This document shows positions 1-7,334 of a stretch of DNA of 10,201 bases, in pieces. Each line of letters begins with the position of its first letter. The first letter of the stretch is position 1. The notes beneath the pieces were generated by a model, which saw nothing but the letters and a program-made list of their open reading frames with translations, did not search any database and was not told the DNA's origin. The translations under genes were made by a program, and so were the position numbers. The stretch lies in contig JAILCJ010000022.1 of the NCBI GenBank assembly GCA_024680445.1, forward strand, positions 1 to 10,201. The letters run 5' to 3'. Origin of the DNA: Campylobacter sp. GTDB lineage: Bacteria > Campylobacterota > Campylobacteria > Campylobacterales > Campylobacteraceae.

Positions 1-369
1 CATTATCTCTGAACTCTCGATAGGTGAATTTAATTTAACTATATTTATAAACCAAGTCGGGATATCTTTTAATTCTAATTTTTGCTCGTTTTTTATAAGC
101 TCTTTACCATCTATGTCTTCAAGTTTTATAAGCTGATAATAACCACTATCAAACATAGAATTTATCATAACCTCAACCATAGACAAATCATTTGGATCTA
201 TAACTGGTTTTATAGAAAGTCCTAAAGAATTTGCCGTATGCCTTGCATTTGTACCTAATTGTGTTTGAATATAATCATTTAAATTTTTGAAATTCATATA
301 ACCGACTGCACAAAAAATTATAAGCCCCAATGCTACAAAGGCTAATAAAATTTGCTTAAAAAGTGTCAT
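1..369 (-). CDS. lapD: LapD-like c-di-GMP receptor, N-terminal part (cut by window edge)
   Basis: Partial gene: 123 codons run from the ATG at 369 to the window edge with no stop. The product begins MTLFKQILLAF, has one hydrophobic membrane segment at about residues 4-24, and then enters a periplasmic region with FDSGYY (73-78) and PTWF (104-107). Start and periplasmic motifs closely resemble the LapD/MoxY N-terminal domain as I remember it from Pseudomonas LapD (MSLFKQ..., FDSGYY, PQWF). In that family a HAMP segment and degenerate GGDEF and EAL domains follow; the EAL domain binds c-di-GMP, and the output domain sequesters LapG in the periplasm. Those domains, and the LapG-contacting tryptophan, would lie beyond the edge. 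The ATG overlaps the TGA of the lapG-like gene (ATGA), with a strong ribosome site inside that gene, so the two are probably translationally coupled. The family call is firm for the part seen; the presence of GGDEF/EAL is inferred. Confidence 0.85.
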   Translation of the reverse strand, partial: MTLFKQILLAFVALGLIIFCAVGYMNFKNLNDYIQTQLGTNARHTANSLGLSIKPVIDPNDLSMVEVMINSMFDSGYYQLIKLEDIDGKELIKNEQKLELKDIPTWFINIVKLNSPIESSEIM

Positions 370-1025
370 AATCCCTCCTTCTTCATTTTATCAACAAGTT
401 CCAACCATTTTGGGTTTTTCTTATTTCCACCAGGAACAGCTTGTCCCAATCCTTCTTGTTTTGCCAAAAATAAAGAATCACCATTAAAGCTATAAACAGG
501 CACAAGATCATTTCTTTGTGTCGCTGATTTTATATTGCCATTTATGTTGTCCAAAACAAGAGGGATTGATCTAGGAGTTGCATAGTATGTAAGAATCATA
601 TGTGCTTGATTATATCTCAAAGCTTTAACATATGTAAAATAAAGTTTTTTTGTAGAAACGCCAAGTTGTTTAAGCGTAAAATACTTAGCGGTCACAAAAT
701 CTTCACAATCTCCCGCACCTTTGCCTATAAACTCGGTTCTGGTAGCCCAATAATCACGTCTCCCCCAAAGTTCTTGATCACTCACCCAGCGAAACGAATT
801 AAAAAATTGATTAACTCGTTTTAATTTTTCCTCATCACTCGCATTTTTAAGTGAGGTCATAAGAGTATTTAGAGCAACGGCACGACGTCTAGCTGAATCG
901 CCATATTGTCTTTGCAATTTAGCTATAATATCTTTGCTTATATAATCTTGTGCCGTTAAACTTATAAAAAGTAAAGGGGTAGCTATAAAAGCTACCCGCA
1001 AAAATTTGACCCAAGTTGTGGTCAT
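366..1025 (-). CDS. lapG: LapG-like periplasmic cysteine protease (transglutaminase-like, BTLCP family)
   Basis: The 219-residue product has an N-terminal hydrophobic signal (residues about 5-24, likely cleaved near A25). It carries the full catalytic triad of bacterial transglutaminase-like cysteine proteases: C107 in GAGDCEDF, H142 in AHMILTY, and D159 in PLVLDN. The spacing (35 and 17 residues) matches Pseudomonas LapG. D106 and E108 flanking the cysteine correspond to the calcium-binding residues of LapG. In that family the enzyme cuts a di-alanine-type site near the N-terminus of a giant repeat adhesin, releasing it from the cell surface; LapD bound to c-di-GMP blocks this. The gene lies 13 bases after the TolC-family gene and overlaps the lapD-like gene by four bases, which supports this role over a generic transglutaminase. 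Its ribosome site (AAAGA) is weak compared with that of lapD. The actual substrate is not in the window. Confidence 0.9.
   Translation of the reverse strand: MTTTWVKFLRVAFIATPLLFISLTAQDYISKDIIAKLQRQYGDSARRRAVALNTLMTSLKNASDEEKLKRVNQFFNSFRWVSDQELWGRRDYWATRTEFIGKGAGDCEDFVTAKYFTLKQLGVSTKKLYFTYVKALRYNQAHMILTYYATPRSIPLVLDNINGNIKSATQRNDLVPVYSFNGDSLFLAKQEGLGQAVPGGNKKNPKWLELVDKMKKEGL
374..379 (-). promoter_or_regulatory. Strong ribosome binding site of the lapD-like gene
   Basis: The minus strand reads AAGGAGGGATT directly before the ATG at 369, a full AGGAGG match to the anti-Shine-Dalgarno sequence with a short 4-base spacer. It lies inside the last codons of the lapG-like gene. It fixes the lapD start and suggests that the receptor is translated at least as well as the protease it must hold. 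Confidence 0.7.
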
Positions 1026-1038
1026 TTTTCATCTTTAC

Positions 1039-2832
1039 TTATCTTAAATCGGTTTCGATAGAGCAAGCTCCTTGGATATATCTTCTAGCAAAACCAGGTT
1101 CAAAGTTATCTGAAAGCATACCCATAGCGTCAAGTAATCTGTATTGAGCATATCTTATAGCTATCTCTGTGCTTATGATCTCTTTCATAGCGTTGTTATA
1201 CTCTGTCTCGGCATCAAGCAAATTAATAAGGTCACGACGACCAATTCTAAATTCATCAGAATAAGCATCAAGTGTTGCTTTTGCATATTCAACGTGCTCG
1301 TTTAGATAAGACATTTTTTTGGTTTCAAGATTGTAATTTTGCCATGAGAATTTCAAGCTTTCTTTTAGCTCTCTTATTAAAGCATCAAGACTATGTTGCT
1401 CTTGTGTTACAGCAAGTTGACTTTTTTCTTTGTCAAGTTTATCTATACCTTTGTTATAAAGGTTATATCTCATTCTTAACATAGTATCAAGCGCTCTGTC
1501 TTCATAGTTATCATAAAGAACATTTGAATAATCATATCTACCAGAAACTTCAAGATCTAGTTTAGGTAAAAATGGAGCATTTTTCTCTTTTACAACAGAT
1601 TCAGCCATTGCAATATTTGATTTTTGAACTAAAACAGAAGGGTTGCAAAGCAAAGCTTTTTCTGTAATTAAATTTTCAGTTGATGGTAGCGGAACAAGAA
1701 AATCTGGCATAACTAGACGTTCTGCATCTACTTTTTTACCATAAAGTTTTTCGAAAGTACTAACAGCATCTTCATAATTGTTTTTAGCAGCTATCAAATT
1801 TGATTGAGCAAGTGTTAAACGTGAACCTGCTTGTCTTTCTTCTGATGCTATACCAAAACCAGCTTGTGCTCTTTCTTTGATTTGTGAGTAAATTCTCTCG
1901 TGTGATGCAACGGTTTCAGTTTCTATATCAACAACTTTTTTAGTGTGAAGTAGTTCGAGATAAGCATTTGCGAGTTGAAGTGATATACCTTCTGCTCTTT
2001 GAGCAACAGCGTAAGCAGCAGAATCAAGACGATGGCTTTGTGAATTTATACGGTTTTTATCCGCACCACCATTATAAAGGTTTTCAACCAAAGTCAAGCT
2101 TGTGCTAGCAACTCTACCGTCGCCTCTTTTGTTTGGGGCTGTTCGACTTTCGTCATAACGTCTTTTTTCATAACCTACTGATGCGGCTGCATCAAGAGTT
2201 GGATAATACGCACTCTTGGCTATTTTTAAATCTTTACCAACTTGCAAGTAGTTGTATTCAGCTTCTTTAATGCTTGGGTTTTCAGCAAGAGCTGTTTGGA
2301 TAGCCTGTCTAAGAGTTAAAACACCAGTTTCTACTGGTTCGCTTGAAGTTGTAACTGCTGTTTGATCAACTTGAACATCATTAGTCAAAACTTCGACTTG
2401 TTCATTTACCGCAACAGCTTGTGGAGCCACTTTAGGTGCTGGTGCGTAAGTTTGTGGTGCTACCGCTTGTGTAGTACCTTGAACACTTTGACCAGTAGCA
2501 TCTATAACAGCCTTTGACTTCATAAACGCATCTCTAACACCAGAAACATTTCTAACATCGTTTAAAACATTAAATGCTTCAGAACGTGTAACAGGTTTTG
2601 TTCTAACATAAAGCACTTTTCTACCGCCATTTACATATGACTCAACTGCATCGTAATTAGCGTTATCGCTCATACCTCTTTGTACCTTTGCTGTTATGGC
2701 ATTGATTCTTGCCTCACTTCCATTAACTGGAAAAGTGCCTAGATAAATTATGTATGGTGATTCTTGCGCATTAGCAAATGTTGCCATGCTCATAGCAGCA
2801 AAAACACTTACAGAAATCAATCTTTTTTTCAT
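1039..2832 (-). CDS. TolC-family type I secretion outer-membrane protein (LapE-like) with SPOR-like N-terminus
   Basis: The 597-residue product should form the trimeric outer-membrane and periplasmic channel of a type I secretion system. It has a signal peptide (1-22, ending FANA). Residues about 27-108 look like a SPOR domain: YIIYLGTF near the start and VLYVRTKPVTRSEAF in the second half. A linker rich in A, P, Q, T and V covers about 115-165. From about 170 the TolC repeat pair follows: LTLRQAIQTALAENP, the strand region SLTLVENLYNGG (about 245-256) and its second copy RMRYNLYNKG (453-462). The motif GRRDLINLLDAETEYNNA (531-548) is typical of the LapE/AggA type I exporters rather than drug-efflux TolC proteins. 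Ordinary members are about 420-480 residues, so the N-terminus accounts for the extra length. The downstream neighbours lapG and lapD indicate an adhesin exporter. The start is fixed by AGGAGG nine bases upstream. The SPOR call is by eye only. Confidence 0.88.
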   Translation of the reverse strand: MKKRLISVSVFAAMSMATFANAQESPYIIYLGTFPVNGSEARINAITAKVQRGMSDNANYDAVESYVNGGRKVLYVRTKPVTRSEAFNVLNDVRNVSGVRDAFMKSKAVIDATGQSVQGTTQAVAPQTYAPAPKVAPQAVAVNEQVEVLTNDVQVDQTAVTTSSEPVETGVLTLRQAIQTALAENPSIKEAEYNYLQVGKDLKIAKSAYYPTLDAAASVGYEKRRYDESRTAPNKRGDGRVASTSLTLVENLYNGGADKNRINSQSHRLDSAAYAVAQRAEGISLQLANAYLELLHTKKVVDIETETVASHERIYSQIKERAQAGFGIASEERQAGSRLTLAQSNLIAAKNNYEDAVSTFEKLYGKKVDAERLVMPDFLVPLPSTENLITEKALLCNPSVLVQKSNIAMAESVVKEKNAPFLPKLDLEVSGRYDYSNVLYDNYEDRALDTMLRMRYNLYNKGIDKLDKEKSQLAVTQEQHSLDALIRELKESLKFSWQNYNLETKKMSYLNEHVEYAKATLDAYSDEFRIGRRDLINLLDAETEYNNAMKEIISTEIAIRYAQYRLLDAMGMLSDNFEPGFARRYIQGACSIETDLR

Positions 2833-2841
2833 TGTATGGAA

Positions 2842-2867
2842 CCTCCTAATTGTTCTGATGAATTATA
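2842..2867 (-). promoter_or_regulatory. Putative promoter and ribosome site of the tolC-lapG-lapD cluster
   Basis: On the minus strand, upstream of the ATG at 2832, there is AGGAGG (2842-2847, spacer nine bases) and further up a perfect TATAAT -10 box (2862-2867) preceded by T-rich DNA. Campylobacter sigma-70 promoters typically have a strong -10 and a T-rich upstream region instead of a defined -35. The ribosome site is convincing; the promoter is a motif match in AT-rich DNA. Confidence 0.5.
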
Positions 2868-2947
2868 TTTATAAAAAGATAAAAAGTAAATAAAAATTAG
2901 TTTAAATTGGCACAAAATTAACAAAAAATAGTAAAAAAGTGATATTT

Positions 2948-4312
2948 TTATATAGTTTTAGAAAAACTATTTTTTACACCTTTGAATTTTGCCATGTATT
3001 CATCAAAGCACATTGCGATATTTCTTATAAGCATACAACCTGTTTCATTTACTAAAATTTTATCCTCTGTAATATCGACAAAATCAGATAAAAGCTTGAG
3101 ATTTTCAAGTTCATTTTTAAAATGTTCTTTGAAATTTACTGCAAATTTTTTCTCTACCGCTTTAATATCAAGCGAAAAATTACTCATAAGATTCATTATT
3201 ACAAATTTTCTAAGTAAATCTTCATCATTTAGTCCCACTCCACGACAATATGGCAAAATTCCATTATCCAATGCTTTTTCATAAGCATCAAGATCTTTAA
3301 AATTTTGTGCATAATGTCTTTCACCCTCGCCTATACTTGTAACTCCGATACCTATAAGATCGGCTCCGCCTTTTGTAGTATAGCCTTGAAAATTTCTATG
3401 TAAGGTGCCATTTTCAAGTGCGGCAAAAAGTTCATCTTCTGGTTTAGCAAAATGATCCATACCTATCATTTTATAAGCATTTTGACTAAAAAATTCGATA
3501 GTGTATTTTAAAATTTCAAGTTTTTCTTTTGGAGATGGCAAAGTTGTTTCATCAAATTTACGCATGGATTTTTTAATCCACGGAACATGTGCATAGTTAA
3601 AAACAGCTAAACGATCCGGACTTAAAGACAAAGCTTTTTGCAAGGTAACTTTAAAACTTTGCAAATTTTGATAAGGCAAGCCGTAAATCAAATCCATATT
3701 TATTGAATTTATTCCTTTACTTCTAGCCAAATTTATAGCATTTTGTGTTAATTCAAAGGGTTGAATTCGATGAATTTCTTTTTGGATTTTTTCATCAAAA
3801 TCTTGCACTCCATAACTTATACGATTAAAGCCATGAGAAACCAAAACATCGAGTTGTTCAGCATTTAAAAATCTCGGATCTATCTCACAACTTATCTCGG
3901 CTTCTGGACTAAAATTTTTAAATTTTGCTTTTATGAGTTTGATGATAACATCAAGTTGACTAGCATTGTAAAAAGTTGGCGTACCTCCACCAAAATGCAA
4001 CTGCAAAACACTGGCTGTACAATCAAGATGAGTAGCAAGTATATCAAGCTCTTTTGCAAGATAGTTTATATAACGTTCTTTTTTTTCTTCTTTGCTAGTA
4101 TATATGGTATTACAGCCACAAAAATAACAAGCACTTCGACAAAATGGCAAATGCACATAAATCGACAAAGGTCGGCTCTTATCACGATTTTTTAATTCAT
4201 TTAAATATGCTTCATAAGTAAATTTCTCACTAAATTCAAGAGCGGTTGGATAGCTTGTATATCTTGGACCGGGGCGAGAATATTTCACAAAAGCATCAAA
4301 ATCAATCATCAT
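2948..4312 (-). CDS. hemN: Oxygen-independent coproporphyrinogen III oxidase (radical SAM)
   Basis: Cytoplasmic enzyme converting coproporphyrinogen III to protoporphyrinogen IX in haem synthesis without oxygen, using a 4Fe-4S cluster and two S-adenosylmethionine molecules. The 454 residues match the normal HemN length. The hallmark GPRYTSYPTA is at 15-24, the cluster motif C58-C62-C65 followed by C67 (CRSACYFCGC) matches E. coli HemN nearly position for position, FGGGTPT is at 107-113, and HRNFQGYTT at 305-313. These separate it from HemW/HemN-like proteins that lack oxidase activity. Two adjacent ATGs exist (4312 and 4309); the ribosome site AGGGAG (4315-4320) is better spaced for 4309, so the true start may be one codon later. 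The gene overlaps the end of the UPF0763 gene by about 8-11 bases and is the last gene of the hemB-argF-UPF0763-hemN operon. An anaerobic-type enzyme fits a microaerophile. Confidence 0.96.
   Translation of the reverse strand: MMIDFDAFVKYSRPGPRYTSYPTALEFSEKFTYEAYLNELKNRDKSRPLSIYVHLPFCRSACYFCGCNTIYTSKEEKKERYINYLAKELDILATHLDCTASVLQLHFGGGTPTFYNASQLDVIIKLIKAKFKNFSPEAEISCEIDPRFLNAEQLDVLVSHGFNRISYGVQDFDEKIQKEIHRIQPFELTQNAINLARSKGINSINMDLIYGLPYQNLQSFKVTLQKALSLSPDRLAVFNYAHVPWIKKSMRKFDETTLPSPKEKLEILKYTIEFFSQNAYKMIGMDHFAKPEDELFAALENGTLHRNFQGYTTKGGADLIGIGVTSIGEGERHYAQNFKDLDAYEKALDNGILPYCRGVGLNDEDLLRKFVIMNLMSNFSLDIKAVEKKFAVNFKEHFKNELENLKLLSDFVDITEDKILVNETGCMLIRNIAMCFDEYMAKFKGVKNSFSKTI
2952..2970. terminator. 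Small AT-rich hairpin at the end of hemN, possible terminator
   Basis: ATAGTTTT and AAAACTAT form a perfect 8-bp inverted repeat with a 3-base loop, within the last codons of hemN. On the plus strand it is followed directly by TTTTT. On the hemN strand the next T-run starts about a dozen bases on. The stem has only one G-C pair, so it may be a weak terminator or chance. Confidence 0.25.
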
Positions 4313-4787
4313 CTCTCCCTTGTATATTGATAATACTTTTAATATCTACAAATAAATTTGGATAATCATTTTTTATTTTTTTCAGCAAATGCTCCAAATC
4401 AATATCTATGCCGATTCTATTGTTTTCATCGGCGATTTTTTTGATCTCATCCATCGCAACCATCCAAACATCACCAAAATCGGCTGGGAAATTTTGCCAT
4501 ATCGTTTTTTCAAGCCTAAGGTCAAAATTTTCCCTTTGTATGCTGCGATATGCCGACAAAAGAGTAGATAGAGAATTTAGCGAAACCATGGAGTATAGAT
4601 TGTATTTTTCATCTACACCAAACCATGGCTGTGCACCCTCCCACGAGCCACTTTTTAACTTTAAAGTTCTTTGACCCTGCTCGTTTATCGGGCTAATCTC
4701 AAAAATCGTTCTCTCTTCGTCTTGTATATCCAAAGAGCGACTTAGTTCATCGATTTCTTCGAATTTTTCGCTACTTTTTTCTTTCAT
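4302..4787 (-). CDS. UPF0763 (DUF2603) family protein of unknown function
   Basis: The 161-residue acidic protein has no signal peptide or membrane segment, so it is probably cytoplasmic. It matches the UPF0763/DUF2603 family as I remember it from Campylobacter (Cj0993c in C. jejuni), mainly through DEERTIFEISPINEQG (about 18-33) and the tryptophan-containing stretch LKSGSWEGAQPWFGVDE (about 38-54). The C-terminal half is helical with many charged residues. I chose the ATG at 4787; a TTG one codon upstream (4790) is possible but less likely. The ribosome site (GAAAG, 4796-4800) is weak and lies at the end of argF, so translation is probably coupled. The stop overlaps the start of hemN. Function is unknown; its constant place between argF and hemN suggests, without proving, a link to haem or arginine metabolism. 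Confidence 0.85.
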   Translation of the reverse strand: MKEKSSEKFEEIDELSRSLDIQDEERTIFEISPINEQGQRTLKLKSGSWEGAQPWFGVDEKYNLYSMVSLNSLSTLLSAYRSIQRENFDLRLEKTIWQNFPADFGDVWMVAMDEIKKIADENNRIGIDIDLEHLLKKIKNDYPNLFVDIKSIINIQGRDDD

Positions 4788-4792
4788 CAAAT

Positions 4793-5719
4793 TTACTTTC
4801 TATGTTTATCAAGCCAAACCATAACGCCTTTTTGAGCATGAAGTCTGTTTTCTGCCTCGTCAAAAATTTCATCAGCATGACCTTCAAAAACCCCTTCGCT
4901 GACTTCATAACCCCTATATGCAGGCAAACAATGCAAGAATATAGCATTTTTCTTGGCTAGTTTCATCATCGTATCATCAACACAATAACCAACGAAATCT
5001 TTTAATCTTTTTTCTTTTTCACTTTCTTGACCCATTGATATCCATGTATCGGTGGTTACGACATTTACATCTTTTATCGCCCATTTCAAGTCGTTTGAAA
5101 CAGAAATTTTAGCACCTGAAATTTCAGCATTTTTCAAAGCTTGCTCTAAAATTTGTTGATCTACTTCATAGCCTTTTGGAGTTGCAATTTTTAGTTCAAA
5201 ACCAAGTTTACTAGCCATCATAAGCCATGAGTGAGCCATGTTATTTCCATCGCCAACATAAGCAACTTTTATATCTTTTATCTTTATTTTATGCTCGATC
5301 ACAGTTAATAAATCCGCCATTAATTGAACCGGATGAAATTTATCACTAAGTCCATTTATAACTGGCACTGTCGAATATTTTGCAAACTCTGTCAAAGTCT
5401 CATGGCGATTTACCCTAAGCATAGCCATATCGCACATTCTACTGATAACGCGTGAAGTATCGCGTATAGGCTCTCCGCGTCCGATTTGTATATCATTTGA
5501 GCTTAAAAACATAGCGTGTCCGCCAAGTTGATACATGCCAACATCAAAACTAACACGCGTTCTTGTCGAACTTTTCTCAAAAATCATAGCCAAGCATTGA
5601 TCTTTAAGATAAGGTTTAAAAATTTTCTTTTTTGCTCTTTTTTTAATCTTAGACGCAAGGTCTAAAATTTCAAGAATTTCTTCTTTGCTAAAATCATTTA
5701 ATGTCAAAAAATGTCGCAT
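4793..5719 (-). CDS. argF: Ornithine carbamoyltransferase
   Basis: Joins carbamoyl phosphate to ornithine to give citrulline in arginine synthesis; a cytoplasmic trimer in the family. With the start at 5719 the protein is 308 residues, the usual length. Motifs: SSTRTR (50-55, carbamoyl-phosphate binding), HPVQ (129-132), DTWISMG (224-230, ornithine binding) and HCLP (263-266, catalytic cysteine). SMG and HCLP separate it from aspartate carbamoyltransferase. An upstream in-frame ATG at 5761 would add 14 lysine/arginine-rich residues that merely read hemB in another frame. The start [10 protein letters not shown] at 5719 has AAGGA about seven bases upstream and begins one base after the hemB stop, so it is preferred. 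It is the second gene of the operon, and the only gene of arginine synthesis in view. Confidence 0.97.
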   Translation of the reverse strand: MRHFLTLNDFSKEEILEILDLASKIKKRAKKKIFKPYLKDQCLAMIFEKSSTRTRVSFDVGMYQLGGHAMFLSSNDIQIGRGEPIRDTSRVISRMCDMAMLRVNRHETLTEFAKYSTVPVINGLSDKFHPVQLMADLLTVIEHKIKIKDIKVAYVGDGNNMAHSWLMMASKLGFELKIATPKGYEVDQQILEQALKNAEISGAKISVSNDLKWAIKDVNVVTTDTWISMGQESEKEKRLKDFVGYCVDDTMMKLAKKNAIFLHCLPAYRGYEVSEGVFEGHADEIFDEAENRLHAQKGVMVWLDKHRK

Positions 5720-5720
5720 T

Positions 5721-6698
5721 TTATATTCCTTTTTGTAAAATTTCTGCCGCCTCTTTTGCATGATAAGTTATTATCATATTTGCACCGGCTCGCTTGAAAG
5801 ATATCAAGGTTTCTATCATTACTTTTTCATAATCTATCGCACCTGTTTGTGCTGCTGCTTTTAACATAGCGTATTCACCGCTGACATTATATGCACAAAT
5901 AGGCAAAAATGTTGAATTTCTTAATTCGCGAATTATATCAAGATAAGCAAGAGCTGGTTTTACCATTAAAATATCCGCACCCTGTGCCTCATCTTCTAAA
6001 CTTTCAGCTATGGCTTCTAAGCGATTTGCCCCGTCCATTTGATAAGACTTTCTATCGCCAAAAGTAGGTGCACTTTGAGCAACATCTCGAAATGGTCCAT
6101 AATACGCCGAAGCAAATTTGGTCGAATAAGCCATTATAGGCAAATTTTTATATCCAGCATCGTCAAGTGCCGTTCTAAGCGTCTCAACTATGCCGTCCAT
6201 CATTCCGCTTGGAGCTATCATATCGGCACCATTTTTTGCATGGATAAGAGCTTGTTTTGCCGAAATTTCAAGGGTTGCGTCATTGTCAACACTATGACAA
6301 ACATGATCTATGATACCGCAATGCCCATGATCTGTATATTCGCAAAAACAAAGATCTGTAATAACAACAAGACCAGGGAATTTTTCTTTTATCGCCCTAA
6401 GTGCAGTCGCGATTATGCCGTCATCACTTAAAGCATCGCTACCAACGCTATCTTTTAGGGTTGGGATACCAAATAAAATTATTGTTTTTATGCCTAGTTT
6501 TTGAATTTGCTCACATTCTTTTAAAATTTCATCCAAACTAAGTTGAAAAACGCCCGGCATAGATGAAATTTGCCTTCTTACGCCACTACCCGGTACAACG
6601 AAAAGCGGATAAATAAAATCGCTTACGCTAAGGCTAGTTTCACGCACCATATCCCGAATATTTGGACTAAGTCTCAATCTTCTGAATCGTTTAAACAT
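5721..6698 (-). CDS. hemB: Delta-aminolevulinic acid dehydratase (porphobilinogen synthase)
   Basis: Condenses two molecules of 5-aminolevulinate to porphobilinogen, the first common step of tetrapyrrole synthesis. The 325 residues form the family TIM barrel. Visible active-site features: the zinc cysteines C117, C119 and C127 in [14 protein letters not shown], Schiff-base lysines K194 (YSTKFAS) and K247 (MVKPAL), and the opening [15 protein letters not shown]. The three cysteines show a zinc-type rather than a magnesium-only active site. The start follows AAGG about seven bases upstream. It is the first gene of the minus-strand operon; its stop is one base from the argF start. The distal gene hemN acts later in the same haem pathway, so the operon brackets haem synthesis with argF and UPF0763 between. 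Confidence 0.97.
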   Translation of the reverse strand: MFKRFRRLRLSPNIRDMVRETSLSVSDFIYPLFVVPGSGVRRQISSMPGVFQLSLDEILKECEQIQKLGIKTIILFGIPTLKDSVGSDALSDDGIIATALRAIKEKFPGLVVITDLCFCEYTDHGHCGIIDHVCHSVDNDATLEISAKQALIHAKNGADMIAPSGMMDGIVETLRTALDDAGYKNLPIMAYSTKFASAYYGPFRDVAQSAPTFGDRKSYQMDGANRLEAIAESLEDEAQGADILMVKPALAYLDIIRELRNSTFLPICAYNVSGEYAMLKAAAQTGAIDYEKVMIETLISFKRAGANMIITYHAKEAAEILQKGI

Positions 6699-6764
6699 TT
6701 TTTTGCCTTTTTTTGGTTAAAATATCGCCTTTTGTAAGTTTAGCATAGTTGGGATAAATTTAAT
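6699..6764. promoter_or_regulatory. Divergent promoter region between hemB and ribA
   Basis: This 66-base gap must drive both the hemB operon (minus) and ribA-rsmG (plus). For ribA, a T-rich run leads into GGT and TAAAAT (6718-6723), which fits the Campylobacter pattern of an extended -10 with T-rich upstream DNA. A ribosome-site-like GGGAT lies 5' of the ribA ATG. For hemB, a possible -10 TATGCT lies at 6742-6747 on the minus strand. Individual boxes are uncertain; the region's role follows from the gene layout. Confidence 0.45.
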
Positions 6765-7334
6765 ATGAATATCGAAATTTCACAGCAAGCTCTCTTGCCT
6801 TCACGCTTTGGGCACTTCAAACTTAAAGCTTTTAAAGAAGGTATAAAAGAACATCTTGCGATTTATAAAGAACCTTTTGGCGAAGTTTTAAACCTTCGCA
6901 TACACTCCGAGTGCCTTACTGGCGACGCTCTTGGCTCGCTTAAATGCGACTGTGGCGATCAACTCGAAGAAAGTTTAAAATATATACAAAAAAATAGCGG
7001 TATGGTGATTTACCTTCGTCAAGAAGGCAGAAATATCGGACTTTTTAACAAAATAAACGCTTATTCACTTCAAGACAAAGGGCTTGATACCATACAGGCA
7101 AATCACCAGCTTGGATTCAAAGCAGATGAACGAAGCTATGAGATAGTAGCTATTATTTTAAAACATTTTGGCATCACAAAGGTAAATTTGCTTACTAACA
7201 ATCCGCAAAAACTTACAGATATCGGAGTAAAGGTCGTTTCACGCATACCTATCATCATAAAAGCAAATAAATATAACGAAAAATATTTAAGAGTAAAAAA
7301 AGAACAAATGGGGCATTTACTAGATGAAATTTGA
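6765..7334 (+). CDS. ribA: GTP cyclohydrolase II
   Basis: Opens and hydrolyses GTP to the pyrimidine that starts riboflavin synthesis. The 189 residues are the length of the single-domain enzyme, not the RibBA fusion with DHBP synthase. Zinc ligands C50, C61 and C63 are in [10 protein letters not shown] and [18 protein letters not shown] (85-93) and the catalytic region (Y100, D121, R123) are present, and TNNPQK (144-149) completes the GTP site. It starts 66 bases from hemB on the opposite strand and overlaps the start of rsmG by 11 bases, so the two are likely co-transcribed. Nothing looks broken. The lack of a DHBP synthase domain means that activity must be encoded elsewhere. Confidence 0.95.
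   Translation: MNIEISQQALLPSRFGHFKLKAFKEGIKEHLAIYKEPFGEVLNLRIHSECLTGDALGSLKCDCGDQLEESLKYIQKNSGMVIYLRQEGRNIGLFNKINAYSLQDKGLDTIQANHQLGFKADERSYEIVAIILKHFGITKVNLLTNNPQKLTDIGVKVVSRIPIIIKANKYNEKYLRVKKEQMGHLLDEI

Noticed and set aside
4078..4086. Run of about eight T (A in the coding strand) in hemN as a slippage switch
   Set aside because: It encodes lysines in an intact, full-length HemN. Such A-runs are common in AT-rich genomes, and there is no sign of an alternative product.
4788..4790. TTG start for UPF0763 one codon before the ATG
   Set aside because: The ATG follows directly and there is no better-placed ribosome site for the TTG.
5720..5761. Longer argF start adding 14 residues
   Set aside because: The extension ([14 protein letters not shown]) only reads the end of hemB in another frame. 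The ATG at 5719 has a ribosome site and gives the normal N-terminus.
6039..6431. 130-codon open frame on the plus strand inside hemB
   Set aside because: It is antisense to the catalytic core of an intact hemB (zinc cysteines and Schiff-base lysine), and its product has no recognisable fold.
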